From: Halobellus captivus
GTDB taxonomy: Archaea > Halobacteriota > Halobacteria > Halobacteriales > Haloferacaceae
Direction: 5' to 3'
Assembly (NCBI RefSeq): GCF_007655485.1
Contig: NZ_VJXQ01000002.1
Location: 153,436-217,435 of the forward strand
DNA: 64,000 bases
Shown here: in pieces, positions 17,444 through 25,899 of the stretch
How positions within the stretch are numbered: the stretch's first letter is position 1
Layout of the letters: each line of letters starts with the position of its first letter
Translations under genes and position numbers: made by a program
Notes under the pieces: generated by a model
Database searches by the model: none
Seen by the model: the letters and a program-made list of their open reading frames with translations, nothing else
What the model was told of the DNA's origin: nothing

Positions 17444-18517
17444 CTAAAACGCGCGCAGATCGTCGAGGACTGCCTCGGCCGCGCCCGACTCGATGCTCTC
17501 GCGGGCCATCTCCAGACCGTCATCGATCGACTCGGCGTCCTCGCGGGCGTAGATCCGGAAGGCCGCGTTGAGCGCGACGGCGTCGGCGAAGTGGTCGTCG
17601 CGCTCGCCCGCCAGAATCTCCTCCGTCAACCGCGCGGAGTCGCCCGCGACGTCGTCGGGATCGACTTCGAGGTCCTCGTACTCGAAGTCCATCCCGTACT
17701 CGGGCGTCTCGATCTCGTAGTCCGTGAACTCCCCGTCGGTCCACTCGCCGACCTTCGTGTACCCCGGGCGGATGTCGTCGTAGCCCTCCATTCCCTGGAA
17801 CATCACGACGCGACGGGGACTCTGAGCCTCCATTGTCTCGAAGGTGTCGGTGATCTTCTTCGCGAAGGCGAGGTGGTAGAAGGAGCCGAGGTGGACGTCG
17901 GCCTTCGCGGGGTTGGCGATCGTCTCGATGGTGTTGACGAACGTCCGAACGCCCATCCGGTCGCGGCGGTCCCACAGCGCGTGGACGAGCGGCGCGAACT
18001 CAGGCTGATAATAGAAGCCGAAGCCCGTCTCGTCGACCATCTCCGCGCTCTCGATGGGGACGAGTTCCGTTCGGATACCCAGTTCGTCGAACACGTGCTT
18101 GTAGGCGTCCTGCTTCTGCGTCGGCACCCGATCGCCCGAGTGGACGACGACCGGCGTGCCCGCGCCAGCGGCGACGACGCCCGCCGCGGCACCCAAGATG
18201 GCGGTGTCACCCTTTCCGTCGTAGTTCGCCCCGCAGTCGACGGGGTCGGCCTCGGGTTCCGCGTAGACGACATCCTCTGCGATCACGTCGGCGTAGGCGG
18301 CCAGTTCTTCGGCATTGTTGTGCTTCCAGCGGTTCGCCAGCCAGAACGCGCCGAGCGTCGTAGGGTCCGGTTCGCCCGCGAGAATGCGCTTCATCGCGTC
18401 GGTCGCCTGTTCGCGCGTCATATCCTCCGCGGATTTGACGCCCGTCCCGACGACTTCGGTCATCAGTCGTTTCAGCGGCCACTCCCCGAATTCGGCGGTC
18501 TCCGGCGCTTGCGCCAT
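17444..18517 (-). CDS. Anthranilate phosphoribosyltransferase-like protein (TrpD paralog)
   Basis: 357-aa member of the glycosyltransferase family 3/TrpD fold. The PRPP-binding glycine-rich loop of TrpD is altered: VDCGANYDGKGDTAILGAAAG replaces the usual D-GTGGD segment, and the protein carries KQDAYKHVFDELGI and FQGMEGYDDIRPGYTK segments unlike catalytic TrpD. A canonical trpD is present at 41144, so this paralog probably has another role, as do TrpD2/YbiB-type proteins (inference). The start at 18517 (MAQAPETAEFGEWPLKRLM) follows the family. It is divergent from the siroheme decarboxylase gene with a 134-nt shared promoter region. Confidence 0.82.
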   Translation of the reverse strand: MAQAPETAEFGEWPLKRLMTEVVGTGVKSAEDMTREQATDAMKRILAGEPDPTTLGAFWLANRWKHNNAEELAAYADVIAEDVVYAEPEADPVDCGANYDGKGDTAILGAAAGVVAAGAGTPVVVHSGDRVPTQKQDAYKHVFDELGIRTELVPIESAEMVDETGFGFYYQPEFAPLVHALWDRRDRMGVRTFVNTIETIANPAKADVHLGSFYHLAFAKKITDTFETMEAQSPRRVVMFQGMEGYDDIRPGYTKVGEWTDGEFTDYEIETPEYGMDFEYEDLEVDPDDVAGDSARLTEEILAGERDDHFADAVALNAAFRIYAREDAESIDDGLEMARESIESGAAEAVLDDLRAF

Positions 18518-18651
18518 ATAGAAGCCGGTTGGGCTGCGATCGACAAAAGTGGTCCGTTCGGTTCTCTCGTCTCGGGATCGGACGCCACCTCCGCGACGAC
18601 GCGCGGGTCCAGGCCGAAATAGGTACGTTCGTCCGGTTCCTGTGGCCGATA

Positions 18652-19719
18652 ATGAGCGCACTGGAGGATGACTGGCGGACCGATCTCGACGAGGTCGACG
18701 CCGCGCTCGTCGACGAGTACCAGAGCGGCTTTCCCGTCGTCGAGCGACCGTTTCGCGTCGTCGGCGAGGACCTCGGCATCGGCGAGACGGAGGCACTCGA
18801 ACGCGTGCGTCGCCTCCGCGAGCGGGGTATCTTCCGGCGGTTCGGACCGGTGCTGAACCCACCCGTAATCGGAAGTTCGACGCTCGCGGCCGTATCGGCC
18901 TCCGAAGAGCGGTTCGACGAGGTGGCGGAGGTCATCAACGGCCACCGGCAGGTGAACCACAACTACCGCCGGGATCACGAGTGGAACATGTGGTTCGTCG
19001 TGACCGCGGCCTCGAAGGAGAAGCGCGATTCGATCCTCGCCGACATCGAGGAGCGGACGGGGTGTGACGTCCTCAACCTCCCGATGCTCACCGACTACTA
19101 CATCGACCTCGAGTTCCCCGTCGTCAACGACGACTCGTTCGCCCGCGAGAGCCTCGCCGCGACGGACGCGTCGGCGACGCGGATCTCCGAGGAGGCCGTC
19201 GGCGGCCTGCGTGACCTCGAGGCGGACCTCCTGATCGAGATCCAAGGCGGCTTCCCGCTCTCGGCGACGCCGTACCGGGACGTCGCTGCGGCCATCGACG
19301 CCGACACCGACAGCGTGATCGACGCCGTCGAGCGACTCCTCGACGACGGCTGTATCAAGCGCATCGGGTGCGTCGTCAACCACGTCGTCACCGGTTTCGA
19401 CGCGAACTGTATGGTCGTCTGGGACGTCCCCGACGACGAGCTTGACGTCCGCGGACAGCGGGTCGGCGAACTCCCATACGTCACGCTGTGCTATCACCGC
19501 CCGCGGCGACCCGACCAGTCGTGGCCGTACAACCTCTTCACGATGATCCACGGTCGCGAGGGCGACGCCGTCGACGCGAAGGTCGACGAGCTCGCCGCGG
19601 AGCATCTCCCGTTCGAGCACGAACGGCTCTACTCGACGCAGACGCTGAAACAGACCGGCGCTCGCTACGACGACCTGGTGAGCGCGGAGCGTGCCAAGCC
19701 GACAGACGGCGGGGAGTGA
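18652..19719 (+). CDS. ahbAB: Siroheme decarboxylase, fused AhbA-AhbB (Lrp/AsnC-like)
   Basis: 355-aa protein with two tandem Lrp/AsnC-like halves. Half one (about 10-170) has DLDEVDAALVDEYQSGFPVVERPFRVVG, a winged HTH and GIFRRFGPVLNP. Half two (about 178-345) has LRDLEADLLIEIQGGFPLSATPYRDVA and GCIKRIGCVVNH. The pattern (I/D)xxxQxGFP...PFxx(V/I) followed by RRFG/KRIG is that of NirDLGH/AhbAB, which decarboxylate siroheme to didecarboxysiroheme in the alternative heme pathway, rather than DNA-binding Lrp regulators. Archaea usually carry separate ahbA and ahbB, so the single fused chain is notable. Start ATG 18652. Confidence 0.88.
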   Translation: MSALEDDWRTDLDEVDAALVDEYQSGFPVVERPFRVVGEDLGIGETEALERVRRLRERGIFRRFGPVLNPPVIGSSTLAAVSASEERFDEVAEVINGHRQVNHNYRRDHEWNMWFVVTAASKEKRDSILADIEERTGCDVLNLPMLTDYYIDLEFPVVNDDSFARESLAATDASATRISEEAVGGLRDLEADLLIEIQGGFPLSATPYRDVAAAIDADTDSVIDAVERLLDDGCIKRIGCVVNHVVTGFDANCMVVWDVPDDELDVRGQRVGELPYVTLCYHRPRRPDQSWPYNLFTMIHGREGDAVDAKVDELAAEHLPFEHERLYSTQTLKQTGARYDDLVSAERAKPTDGGE

Positions 19720-19758
19720 GCGCGCCTCAACCGGTCGGTTATCGCCTCTTCCCGGCGA

Positions 19759-20109
19759 TCACGCGACGGCGTCGTCGTCGCCGAACCGATACCCGGAGTA
19801 CTTGAGGAGTTCCGCCGCGCGATCGGACTTCGCCAACAGCACGTCGCGCTCGGCGGGGAGGTCGTCGTCGGTGACGGACGCGGGGACCGCGAGCGTCCCC
19901 GAGGGCACGTCGTCGTCGCCGAGCACCGGAATGTGCCCGCTGTCGAGTTTCATCACGAGCGGCGCGTCGGTGCGGAAGAGTCCCTCGTCGCCGTAGAGGT
20001 GCGCGTTCACGCGCTCGTGATCCGCCCGCTGTATCGCGGGGACGTCCCGATCTGCCGGTTCGACGTAGAGCCGTCCCAGGTAGTAGCCCGTGGAGAACGT
20101 TTCGAACAT
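19759..20109 (-). CDS. DUF5802-like haloarchaeal protein
   Basis: 116-aa soluble protein beginning MFETFSTGYYLGRLYVEP and ending KYSGYRFGDDDAVA, which resembles the haloarchaea-specific DUF5802 family as I recall it. No catalytic motif is visible. A TATA-like GATTTATG lies at about 20140-20147 (minus strand), putting the transcript start about 8-10 nt before the ATG. A perfect inverted repeat (20112-20132) overlaps that point. Confidence 0.72.
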   Translation of the reverse strand: MFETFSTGYYLGRLYVEPADRDVPAIQRADHERVNAHLYGDEGLFRTDAPLVMKLDSGHIPVLGDDDVPSGTLAVPASVTDDDLPAERDVLLAKSDRAAELLKYSGYRFGDDDAVA

Positions 20110-20111
20110 CT

Positions 20112-20132
20112 ATGCGTGGTATTCTCACGCAT
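20112..20132. promoter_or_regulatory. Inverted repeat overlapping the DUF5802 transcription start
   Basis: ATGCGTG-N7-CACGCAT, perfect 7-bp arms, sits between the TATA-like box (about 20144) and the start codon at 20109. This is where a repressor would block initiation. It could instead be a leader hairpin. Confidence 0.5.
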
Positions 20133-20301
20133 TGCCGGGCATAAATCTTTCCGGCAAACTACAAGTCGAAGCGCAATCAATGGGATTGACTCACACCGCC
20201 AGCGCGTCGAGCGGCGGTAGCGTGCTCCCGAGACGCACCGACGGTCGCCCCGTCCGTCGAGATCCGGTAACGGTCACCAGTCCGTCGACGCGTGTCACCG
20301 G

Positions 20302-20601
20302 TCACTGCTCGCCGTTCGTCGCGGCCGTCATCGCCCAGACGGCGGTGAGACCGAGCGCCGCGGCGGGCAGGAGCGGCAGTACGAGCAGCGAGACGATGTA
20401 GGGGATGCCGAGGGCCGAGAGAATTCCGGGCCGGACGTAGATAACTCCCGGAATGACGAGTAGACACGCCACGAGCACGCCGACGAGCACCCATCCGCGC
20501 GCGCCGAATCCGTCGCTATCGGCGTCGGTCGGCGTCCGTTCGGCTTCCACCGAGTCGGCGTTACCCGGTCGGTGAACGTATCCGCCGTCGTCAGAGCTCA
20601 C
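20302..20601 (-). CDS. Two-helix membrane protein, 99 aa
   Basis: Acidic cytoplasmic N-terminus (about 35 residues) followed by two hydrophobic helices (GWVLVGVLVACLLVIPGVIYV and YIVSLLVLPLLPAAALGLTAVWAM). Its start overlaps the end of the upstream dehydrogenase gene by 11 nt, so it is translationally linked to it. The link to the dehydrogenase may be only positional. Function unknown. Confidence 0.68.
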   Translation of the reverse strand: MSSDDGGYVHRPGNADSVEAERTPTDADSDGFGARGWVLVGVLVACLLVIPGVIYVRPGILSALGIPYIVSLLVLPLLPAAALGLTAVWAMTAATNGEQ

Positions 20602-21634
20602 TGTCCGGTATTACGACCACTTTACCAAAGCCCTCACGATTCTCGATCATCCCGTGGGCGCGGGCGCTCTCGCTCATCGGCAGCGTCGCCCGGATCCGCG
20701 GCTCGAAGACCCCGTCCCAGACCAGTTCGAGGACCTCCTCGGCCTGCTCGGGCGTCGCCATCGTCGAACCGATGATCTCCAGTTGGTTGTAGAAGATGCG
20801 ATTCAGTGCCGCGTCGGGATTCGGTCCCGACGTCGTCCCGCAGGTGACGAAGCGGCCGCCCTTTCTGAGACACTTCAGCGACCCCTCGTAGGTGGCTTCG
20901 CCGATGTGGTCGACGACGACGTCGACGCCGCGGCCCTCTGTCAACTCGTATATCTCGTCGACGAAATCGGTCTCCGCGTAGTCGATCCCGTACGCAGCGC
21001 CGCAGTCGGCGGCGTACTCGAGCTTTTCTTCCGACGAGGCGGTCGCGTACACCTCACATCCCGCGTAGTCGGCGATCTGAACCGCCGCGTGGCCGACGCC
21101 GCCGGACGCGCCGTGGACCAACACGCGCTCGCCCGCCTGCACCTCCGCGCGGTGGATCAGCATCCGCCACGCCGTCTGGAAGACTAACGCGGTCGATCCG
21201 GCGACCTCCCACGGGACGTGGTCGGGTACCGGAATCAGATTCCTCGCTGGGACGGCGGCGTACTCCGCGTGGACGCCGCGGGAGTCCTCGCCGATGACGT
21301 AGAATCCCGACGAGAGCGTCGGATCGTCTCGGCGCGGGAATTCGGACTGCCCCTCGTCGACGGCCCCCGCGAGGAGGGCGACGCGGTCGCCGGGCGAAAC
21401 GCGCGTCACGTCCTCGCCCACGTCGGTGACGACGCCCGCCATATCGCTTCCGGGGACGTGAGGGAACGGCAGTTCGAGGCCCGGAAGCCCGCGACGCGTC
21501 CAGACGTCGAGGTGGTTCAGCGCTCCGGCCTTCACGTCGACGAGCGCCTCGTCGCGACCGACCTCCGGATCGGGGAAGTCGCCGTACTCGATGACGTCGC
21601 GGTCGCCGTGTTCGGTGAACTGGACGGCTTTCAT
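20591..21634 (-). CDS. Zinc-binding dehydrogenase / quinone oxidoreductase-like MDR protein
   Basis: 347-aa medium-chain dehydrogenase/reductase. The N-terminal GroES-like domain contains LNHLDVWTRRGLPGLELPFPHVPGSDMAGVVTDVGEDV. The NAD(P)H Rossmann motif is VLVHGASGGVGHAAVQIA, and the C-terminal part has GGRFVTCGTTSG. Catalytic zinc ligands (Cys and His-Glu) are not clearly conserved and the four-Cys structural zinc lobe is absent, so a zinc-independent quinone-reductase-like enzyme is most likely. Substrate not predictable. Promoter region is shared with dnaJ, which diverges from it. Confidence 0.85.
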   Translation of the reverse strand: MKAVQFTEHGDRDVIEYGDFPDPEVGRDEALVDVKAGALNHLDVWTRRGLPGLELPFPHVPGSDMAGVVTDVGEDVTRVSPGDRVALLAGAVDEGQSEFPRRDDPTLSSGFYVIGEDSRGVHAEYAAVPARNLIPVPDHVPWEVAGSTALVFQTAWRMLIHRAEVQAGERVLVHGASGGVGHAAVQIADYAGCEVYATASSEEKLEYAADCGAAYGIDYAETDFVDEIYELTEGRGVDVVVDHIGEATYEGSLKCLRKGGRFVTCGTTSGPNPDAALNRIFYNQLEIIGSTMATPEQAEEVLELVWDGVFEPRIRATLPMSESARAHGMIENREGFGKVVVIPDSEL

Positions 21635-21756
21635 ACACGCTCCTCATCCGGGGAGTACAAAAGCGCGAGGGCGGCGCGCGAGCCGTCAGCCTCGGGTGAC
21701 GCCGTCGACAACCCGTTCCGTTGAAGTAGTTCAACCGTTTACGACTCCGACAACGA

Positions 21757-22917
21757 ATGAGCGAGGACTTCTACGACGTCCTCGGCGTCTCCCGCGACGC
21801 CGACGAGGACGAGATCAAGAAGGCCTACCGAAAGAAGGCCGCAGAGTATCACCCGGACGTCTCCGAGGCGGCCGACGCCGAGGAGAAGTTCAAACAGATC
21901 AAGAAGGCCAAGGAGGTCCTCACCGACGACGAGAAGCGGCAGATGTACGACCAGCTGGGTCACGAGCGTTTCGAACAGGCCGAAAAGCGCGGCGGCGTCG
22001 GCGGCGGCGGTGGCGGTCGCGGACAGGGCAACCCCTTCGGCGGCATGGGCGGCGGCGGACAGGGAAATCCCTTCGAGGACATCTTCAGCCAGTTCTTCGG
22101 CGGCGGCGGGGGCGGCGGCAGACAGCGAAACCGCCCGCGTCAGGGACAGAACATCCGTACGCAGGTCACGCTCGACCTCGAAGAGGTGTTCGAGGGCGTC
22201 GAAAAGCAGTTCACGCTCACCCGCCCGGAGGAGTGTTCGGAGTGCGACGGCCGCGGTCACCCCGCTGAGGCCGACGTCAACACCTGTCCGGAGTGTAACG
22301 GCCAGGGGCAGACGACGACCGTCCGCGACACGCCGCTCGGCCGCGTCCAGCAGACGCAGACGTGTCGGCGTTGCGAAGGGACGGGAGAGACCTACAGCGA
22401 GACGTGCTCGGGCTGCGGCGGCGACGGCGTCACCCGCGAGGAGGCGACGCTCTCGGTCGACATCCCCGCGGGCATCCGTAACGGGCAGACGCTCCGGATG
22501 GAACGCGAGGGAGCGCCCGGCGAGAACGGCGGTCCGAAGGGCGACCTGCTCATCGACATCAACGTCCGTGACCACGACGACTTCGAGCGCGACGGCGACG
22601 ACCTCTATCACCGGCTCCCGATCTCGTTCCCGAAGGCCGTCTTCGGCGCGACCGTCGAGGTGCCCACGGTCGGCGGGACGACCGAACTGGAGATCCCCGC
22701 GGGGACCCAGAGCGGCGAGGAGTTCCGGATCCGCGACGAGGGGATGCCGCACCTCCGCGGGCGCGGCCACGGCGACCTCTACGTTCAGGTACAGATCGTC
22801 ACCCCCGAGAAACTCAACGAGGAACAGAAGGACGCGCTCGAAGCGTTCGCCGAGGCGGGTGGCGAGAGCGTCGAGATCAACGAGGGGTTCTTCGAGAAGA
22901 TCAAGAAATCGTTCTAG
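21757..22917 (+). CDS. dnaJ: Chaperone protein DnaJ (type I Hsp40)
   Basis: 386-aa co-chaperone that stimulates DnaK. The J domain is residues 1-70, with the HPD motif in AAEYHPDVSE. A Gly-rich region follows at about 78-130, then four zinc-finger repeats: CSECDGRG, CPECNGQG, CRRCEGTG and CSGCGGDG. The C-terminal substrate-binding domains are complete. dnaK and grpE are not adjacent here, although dnaJ commonly sits beside dnaK. ATG 21757 follows AT-rich sequence (TTGAAGTAGTTCAACCG). A T-run and a strong hairpin follow the stop. Confidence 0.97.
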   Translation: MSEDFYDVLGVSRDADEDEIKKAYRKKAAEYHPDVSEAADAEEKFKQIKKAKEVLTDDEKRQMYDQLGHERFEQAEKRGGVGGGGGGRGQGNPFGGMGGGGQGNPFEDIFSQFFGGGGGGGRQRNRPRQGQNIRTQVTLDLEEVFEGVEKQFTLTRPEECSECDGRGHPAEADVNTCPECNGQGQTTTVRDTPLGRVQQTQTCRRCEGTGETYSETCSGCGGDGVTREEATLSVDIPAGIRNGQTLRMEREGAPGENGGPKGDLLIDINVRDHDDFERDGDDLYHRLPISFPKAVFGATVEVPTVGGTTELEIPAGTQSGEEFRIRDEGMPHLRGRGHGDLYVQVQIVTPEKLNEEQKDALEAFAEAGGESVEINEGFFEKIKKSF

Positions 22918-22921
22918 ACAC

Positions 22922-22974
22922 CTCCTTTTTTACGGTGGGTTCCCTCGCCGCGCGAAGCGTGGTTGCGGGAACCC
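22922..22974 (+). terminator. T-run plus 8-bp hairpin after dnaJ
   Basis: CCTTTTTTAC follows the dnaJ stop, consistent with an archaeal oligo-T terminator. It is followed by the perfect inverted repeat GGGTTCCC (22937-22944) / GGGAACCC (22967-22974) with a GC-rich 22-nt loop. The rest of the 238-nt spacer up to 23155 shows no gene I can support. Confidence 0.5.
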
Positions 22975-23155
22975 GCCGCGCCATAACCGGGAGGGAAGAA
23001 TACCGATCGGCTCGCTGTGTTCGCCTCGCGGTACGGCGTCTGGGGCTTTTCGCGCCGCGTCCGCACCCCGAGTTCCGATTCCTGCTTCGAGGTCGACCCC
23101 GACTCGTCCACCGGATCCCATACTTTCACGTGTCTGTCGCCGTAATGTCGATTGA

Positions 23156-23473
23156 ATGTCCTACACGAAAGCGAACGTCGGCCAAGGCGACGAGAAGGCA
23201 CCCGGAATGTACTTCCTGCGCGAGGCGCTCGACTGCGAGAACCTCGGGTTCACGGTCATCGATGCCGAAGCGGGCTGGACCGGGATGGAACACGACCACG
23301 GCGACGGCGACCACGAGGAGGTGTACTACCTCGTCGAGGGCACGGCGACGATCGAGATCGAGGGAAGCGAGGTCTCGATGGACGCGGGCGACGCCGTCCG
23401 CGTCGCACCCGAGGCGAGCCGAACGCTCAGCGCGTCCGAATCCAGCACGTTCGTCGTCGTTGGCGCACCCTGA
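23156..23473 (+). CDS. Cupin-domain protein
   Basis: 105-aa small beta-barrel protein. The metal-binding cupin motifs are visible: MEHDHGDGDHEEVYYLVEGTATIEIEG (motif 1, with the His residues and Glu) and motif 2 around AGDAVRVAPEASRTL, in which the usual His is replaced by Ser/Arg. Single-domain cupins include sugar-modifying enzymes and sensors; nothing here fixes the substrate. Start ATG 23156. Confidence 0.85.
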   Translation: MSYTKANVGQGDEKAPGMYFLREALDCENLGFTVIDAEAGWTGMEHDHGDGDHEEVYYLVEGTATIEIEGSEVSMDAGDAVRVAPEASRTLSASESSTFVVVGAP

Positions 23474-23539
23474 ACGGACCGGCGCGAATCCGAACACCGC
23501 AGCCGACGCCGTTTTGCGCTCTGCACCCAACTGCGCGGT

Positions 23540-24229
23540 ATGACCACTGATCCGGACGGAGCACCCGACACTGCGTATCCGCCGCCGTGCCACGACCCGG
23601 CGGTCGTCGCCGACCTCCTCACTCGCGACCGTCGAACCTCGGGGACGGCCCTGCGCGTGGCAGGATCCGGTCGAACCGACAGCTATCGCGACTTCGTCAC
23701 GACCTCCTACAAGGCCGGGAACGTGCTCCGATACCTCGGCGTGCGCAGGGGAGACGAGGTGCTCGTCGTTCCCGAGCGTCGCCCCGAACCGGTGCTCGCG
23801 TTCTTCGGCGCGGCGCAGTTGGGGGCGGTGACGCGGTTCGCGGACGATATCGACGCAGCACCTCCGCGCGTCGTCGTCGCGCCAGTCGATCGCGAAGCCG
23901 AGTTCGACTTACCACCGGGGCACCGCCTCGTCGTCTACGGCGACCGCCCGGATGCGGTGACCACGACGCACTGGGAGACGGAGGTGTGGAGCGAAAACCC
24001 CGCTGTGCATCCCGTCGACGTCGACGGGTCCGATCCGCTTCTCGTCGATACCGAGCGCGAGATCACGCACGCCGGGGCGCTCTCGACGGCGGCGGGCATC
24101 CTCGCCGACGAAGACCTCGCTCCCGGGGTCGAGCGGGTCGTTCCCGGATCGATCGCTGATCTCGACGTGGCTGTTCCCGGGCTTCTCGCGCCGATTCTCG
24201 CGGGCGGCACGATCGTCTTTCCGGAGTGA
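23540..24229 (+). CDS. Truncated acyl-CoA synthetase-like (ANL N-terminal) protein
   Basis: 229-aa protein resembling only the N-terminal part of AMP-dependent acyl-CoA synthetases: SYRDFVTTSYKAGNVLRYLGVRRGDEVLVVPERRPEPVLAFFGAAQLGAVTRF. The Ser/Thr/Gly-rich ATP loop and the C-terminal catalytic domain are absent. The gene ends naturally at IVFPE, so it is probably a stable shortened protein rather than a recent break; catalysis is doubtful. The last codons and the stop are part of an 18-bp tandem repeat. Related short proteins may exist in other haloarchaea (not verifiable here). Confidence 0.72.
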   Translation: MTTDPDGAPDTAYPPPCHDPAVVADLLTRDRRTSGTALRVAGSGRTDSYRDFVTTSYKAGNVLRYLGVRRGDEVLVVPERRPEPVLAFFGAAQLGAVTRFADDIDAAPPRVVVAPVDREAEFDLPPGHRLVVYGDRPDAVTTTHWETEVWSENPAVHPVDVDGSDPLLVDTEREITHAGALSTAAGILADEDLAPGVERVVPGSIADLDVAVPGLLAPILAGGTIVFPE

Positions 24230-24268
24230 GAGGTCTTTCCGGAGTGAGGAGTCTTTTCGGAGCGATCG
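24215..24268. repeat. 18-bp tandem repeat copying a gene end and stop codon
   Basis: GTCTTTCCGGAGTGAGAG (24215-24232) is followed by a near-identical unit (24233-24250) and a degenerate third (from 24251). The first unit contains the stop codon TGA (24227-24229) of the upstream gene, so the coding end and stop are duplicated. Confidence 0.8.
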
Positions 24269-24324
24269 GCGATGTGCGGGAAGTGACAACAACAGCTAAT
24301 ATTCGACGCGGCGTACCGTCTCGT

Positions 24325-24522
24325 ATGTTCCTCAGAGCGATCGCGTTCGTGACCGGCGTCATCGAACTGCTCGCCCCCCGGAAGTTAGTCGACTTCTGGA
24401 TGGGTCTCGCGGCCGACGGGGACTACGAACTCAAGCCGTGGGTGTACACCGCCGCTCGTCTCGAAGGCGTCGTGCTCGTCCTCTGGGCGCTGAAGGGATG
24501 CTGTTCGCGTTCGAGCGAGTAG
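24325..24522 (+). CDS. Small membrane protein, 65 aa
   Basis: Hydrophobic segments MFLRAIAFVTGVIELLAPRKLVDFW and VYTAARLEGVVLVLWAL flank a short acidic loop. ATG 24325 lies about 26 nt after a TAATATT TATA-like box (about 24295-24301), consistent with a leaderless transcript. The 33-codon upstream extension would cross that box. Function unknown. Confidence 0.65.
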   Translation: MFLRAIAFVTGVIELLAPRKLVDFWMGLAADGDYELKPWVYTAARLEGVVLVLWALKGCCSRSSE

Positions 24523-24594
24523 GGGAACAATTGGGGAGAACCGGGCCGCGTTGAAACCACAAGAATCTCTCTTTGTAATTATATCTAATTAAGC

Positions 24595-24777
24595 GTGGTC
24601 GACACCCCACGTAATTCCCCGACGCGATACGATTACGTTCTCGGCGGAATGGGCGTCAGCTTGGCGTGCGGAGGCGTCGTCGGGGTCGTATCCGCAATCC
24701 CGCTCGCGTTCGCGGGAAGCGTCGCATCCGTCGTCGCCACGGCGGTGTTGCTTCTCGGAACCGTCGACGAATACTGA
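24595..24777 (+). CDS. Small membrane protein, 60 aa
   Basis: GTG-initiated ORF (MVDTPRNSPTRYDYVLGGMG) with one long hydrophobic, Gly/Ala-rich region (about 16-55) that could form two short helices, ending GTVDEY. The 70 nt before it are strikingly AT-rich (TTTGTAATTATATCTAATTAAG) and contain the likely promoter, but the spacing to GTG is shorter than usual. Existence is likely; the exact start is less sure. Confidence 0.55.
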   Translation: MVDTPRNSPTRYDYVLGGMGVSLACGGVVGVVSAIPLAFAGSVASVVATAVLLLGTVDEY

Positions 24778-24858
24778 GCCGTCGGGGGATCGGGCGGTTC
24801 CATCCGACGACGTGACCGAATCCGAGGGCTCTTGTGGGGAGCCGTTCCTGTGATCGGT

Positions 24859-25305
24859 ATGAGCCTGGAGGTCACCGTCGCCGTTCCGTTCAAACAGCAG
24901 GGGACGACGCGGCTCGGCGAGGGGGAGTTCGTCGTCGCGCTCTCGCTGGACCGGAGCTGGTTCTCGCCGGATCAGGCCAAGCGCCTCATCGACGTCGCGG
25001 CCGGTCGCGGACTCCTCGCCCGCGAGGAGGGCGACGTCGTCGCGCAGTTCGATCCGCCATCCGTCTCGGTCCCCGAGGAGTACGAACCCGATCAGTCGAT
25101 CCTCCGCGAGCAGTCCGCCTTCGAGCGCATCCTCGACGCGCTCGTCGCCGCAGGCTGTGACAAACAGGAGGCGGTCGCGGCGGTGAACGAACGCCAGCGA
25201 CGCCTCGAAATCTCCGTCGAAGCGGCCGCGGCGCTGTACGCCCGCGAGCGGGACGTCGACGTCGGCGACGCGGTGCAGAGCGCGAAGGCGACGTTCAAGC
25301 GCTGA
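24859..25305 (+). CDS. DUF2240 family protein
   Basis: 148-aa archaeal conserved soluble protein: MSLEVTVAVPFKQQGTTRLGEGEFVVALSLDRSWFSPDQAKRLIDVAAGRGLLAREEGDVVAQFDPPSV, then a helical C-terminus with FERILDALVAAGCDKQEAVAAVNERQ. The first half looks like a winged-helix fold. Start ATG 24859 matches the family; the 9-residue upstream extension does not. Function unknown; a nucleic-acid role is only a guess. Confidence 0.82.
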   Translation: MSLEVTVAVPFKQQGTTRLGEGEFVVALSLDRSWFSPDQAKRLIDVAAGRGLLAREEGDVVAQFDPPSVSVPEEYEPDQSILREQSAFERILDALVAAGCDKQEAVAAVNERQRRLEISVEAAAALYARERDVDVGDAVQSAKATFKR

Positions 25306-25384
25306 TCCGGCGCACGGTATCCAGTCCGTCCAGTTCGATCTCACGAACGGAGCGCTCTTTTCGTCGCGTCTCGAACCCGGAGCT

Positions 25385-25882
25385 ATGGTGGACGAACGGC
25401 TGACGGACGGGCGTCGGATCGCGCAGTTTCTCGCCTCGGAAGTGACTGGCCACGGTGACGACCTCGCCCCGCTTGTCGTGACGGATGCCGATCCCGACGT
25501 CGAGGTAGCCCCGGAGGGCGCGTTCGCCTACGCGATCGAACGGCGAGCGGGCGGTTCATCCATCGAGGAAACGAGCGATGCAGCTTTCGAGAAAACGAGC
25601 GACTCATCCAGCGAGACAGCGCGGGTCGCCTCCGTGTACGTCCAGCCGGATCGCGTTCGCATCGAGTTCGAGCGCGACGTGGACGTCGTCGCCGACGTCG
25701 CGGGGGAAGCGGGCCTCCGCGTGCGTCCGAAGGCCGTCGAACCGCCGCGGACGCTCGTGTTCGTCGAAGACGGCGCGCAGGTGAAATGGTTGCTCCCGGC
25801 GCTCGAAGCGGTCGCGAGTGGCTCGGAAAATCGCGAAGCGGTTGCGGGCGACTCAGAAGACCTCGAAGACGCCGACGCGTGA
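25385..25882 (+). CDS. Hypothetical haloarchaeal protein, 165 aa
   Basis: Soluble acidic protein starting MVDERLTDGRRIAQFLASEVTGHGDDLAPLVVTDADP. An internal Ser/Glu/Thr-rich linker (about 58-80, with two EKTSD-like repeats) separates two small alpha/beta parts. The second part (VYVQPDRVRIEFERDVDVVADVAGEAGLRVRPKAVEPPRTLVFVEDGAQVKWLLPALE) looks like a conserved core. No motif with known function. Confidence 0.72.
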   Translation: MVDERLTDGRRIAQFLASEVTGHGDDLAPLVVTDADPDVEVAPEGAFAYAIERRAGGSSIEETSDAAFEKTSDSSSETARVASVYVQPDRVRIEFERDVDVVADVAGEAGLRVRPKAVEPPRTLVFVEDGAQVKWLLPALEAVASGSENREAVAGDSEDLEDADA

Positions 25883-25899
25883 TCGACGCGCGGATTCGA

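Noticed and set aside
22914-23201. Minus-strand ORFs of 63-95 codons downstream of dnaJ
   Set aside because: They overlap the T-run and hairpin, have no promoter, and show no recognisable protein pattern.
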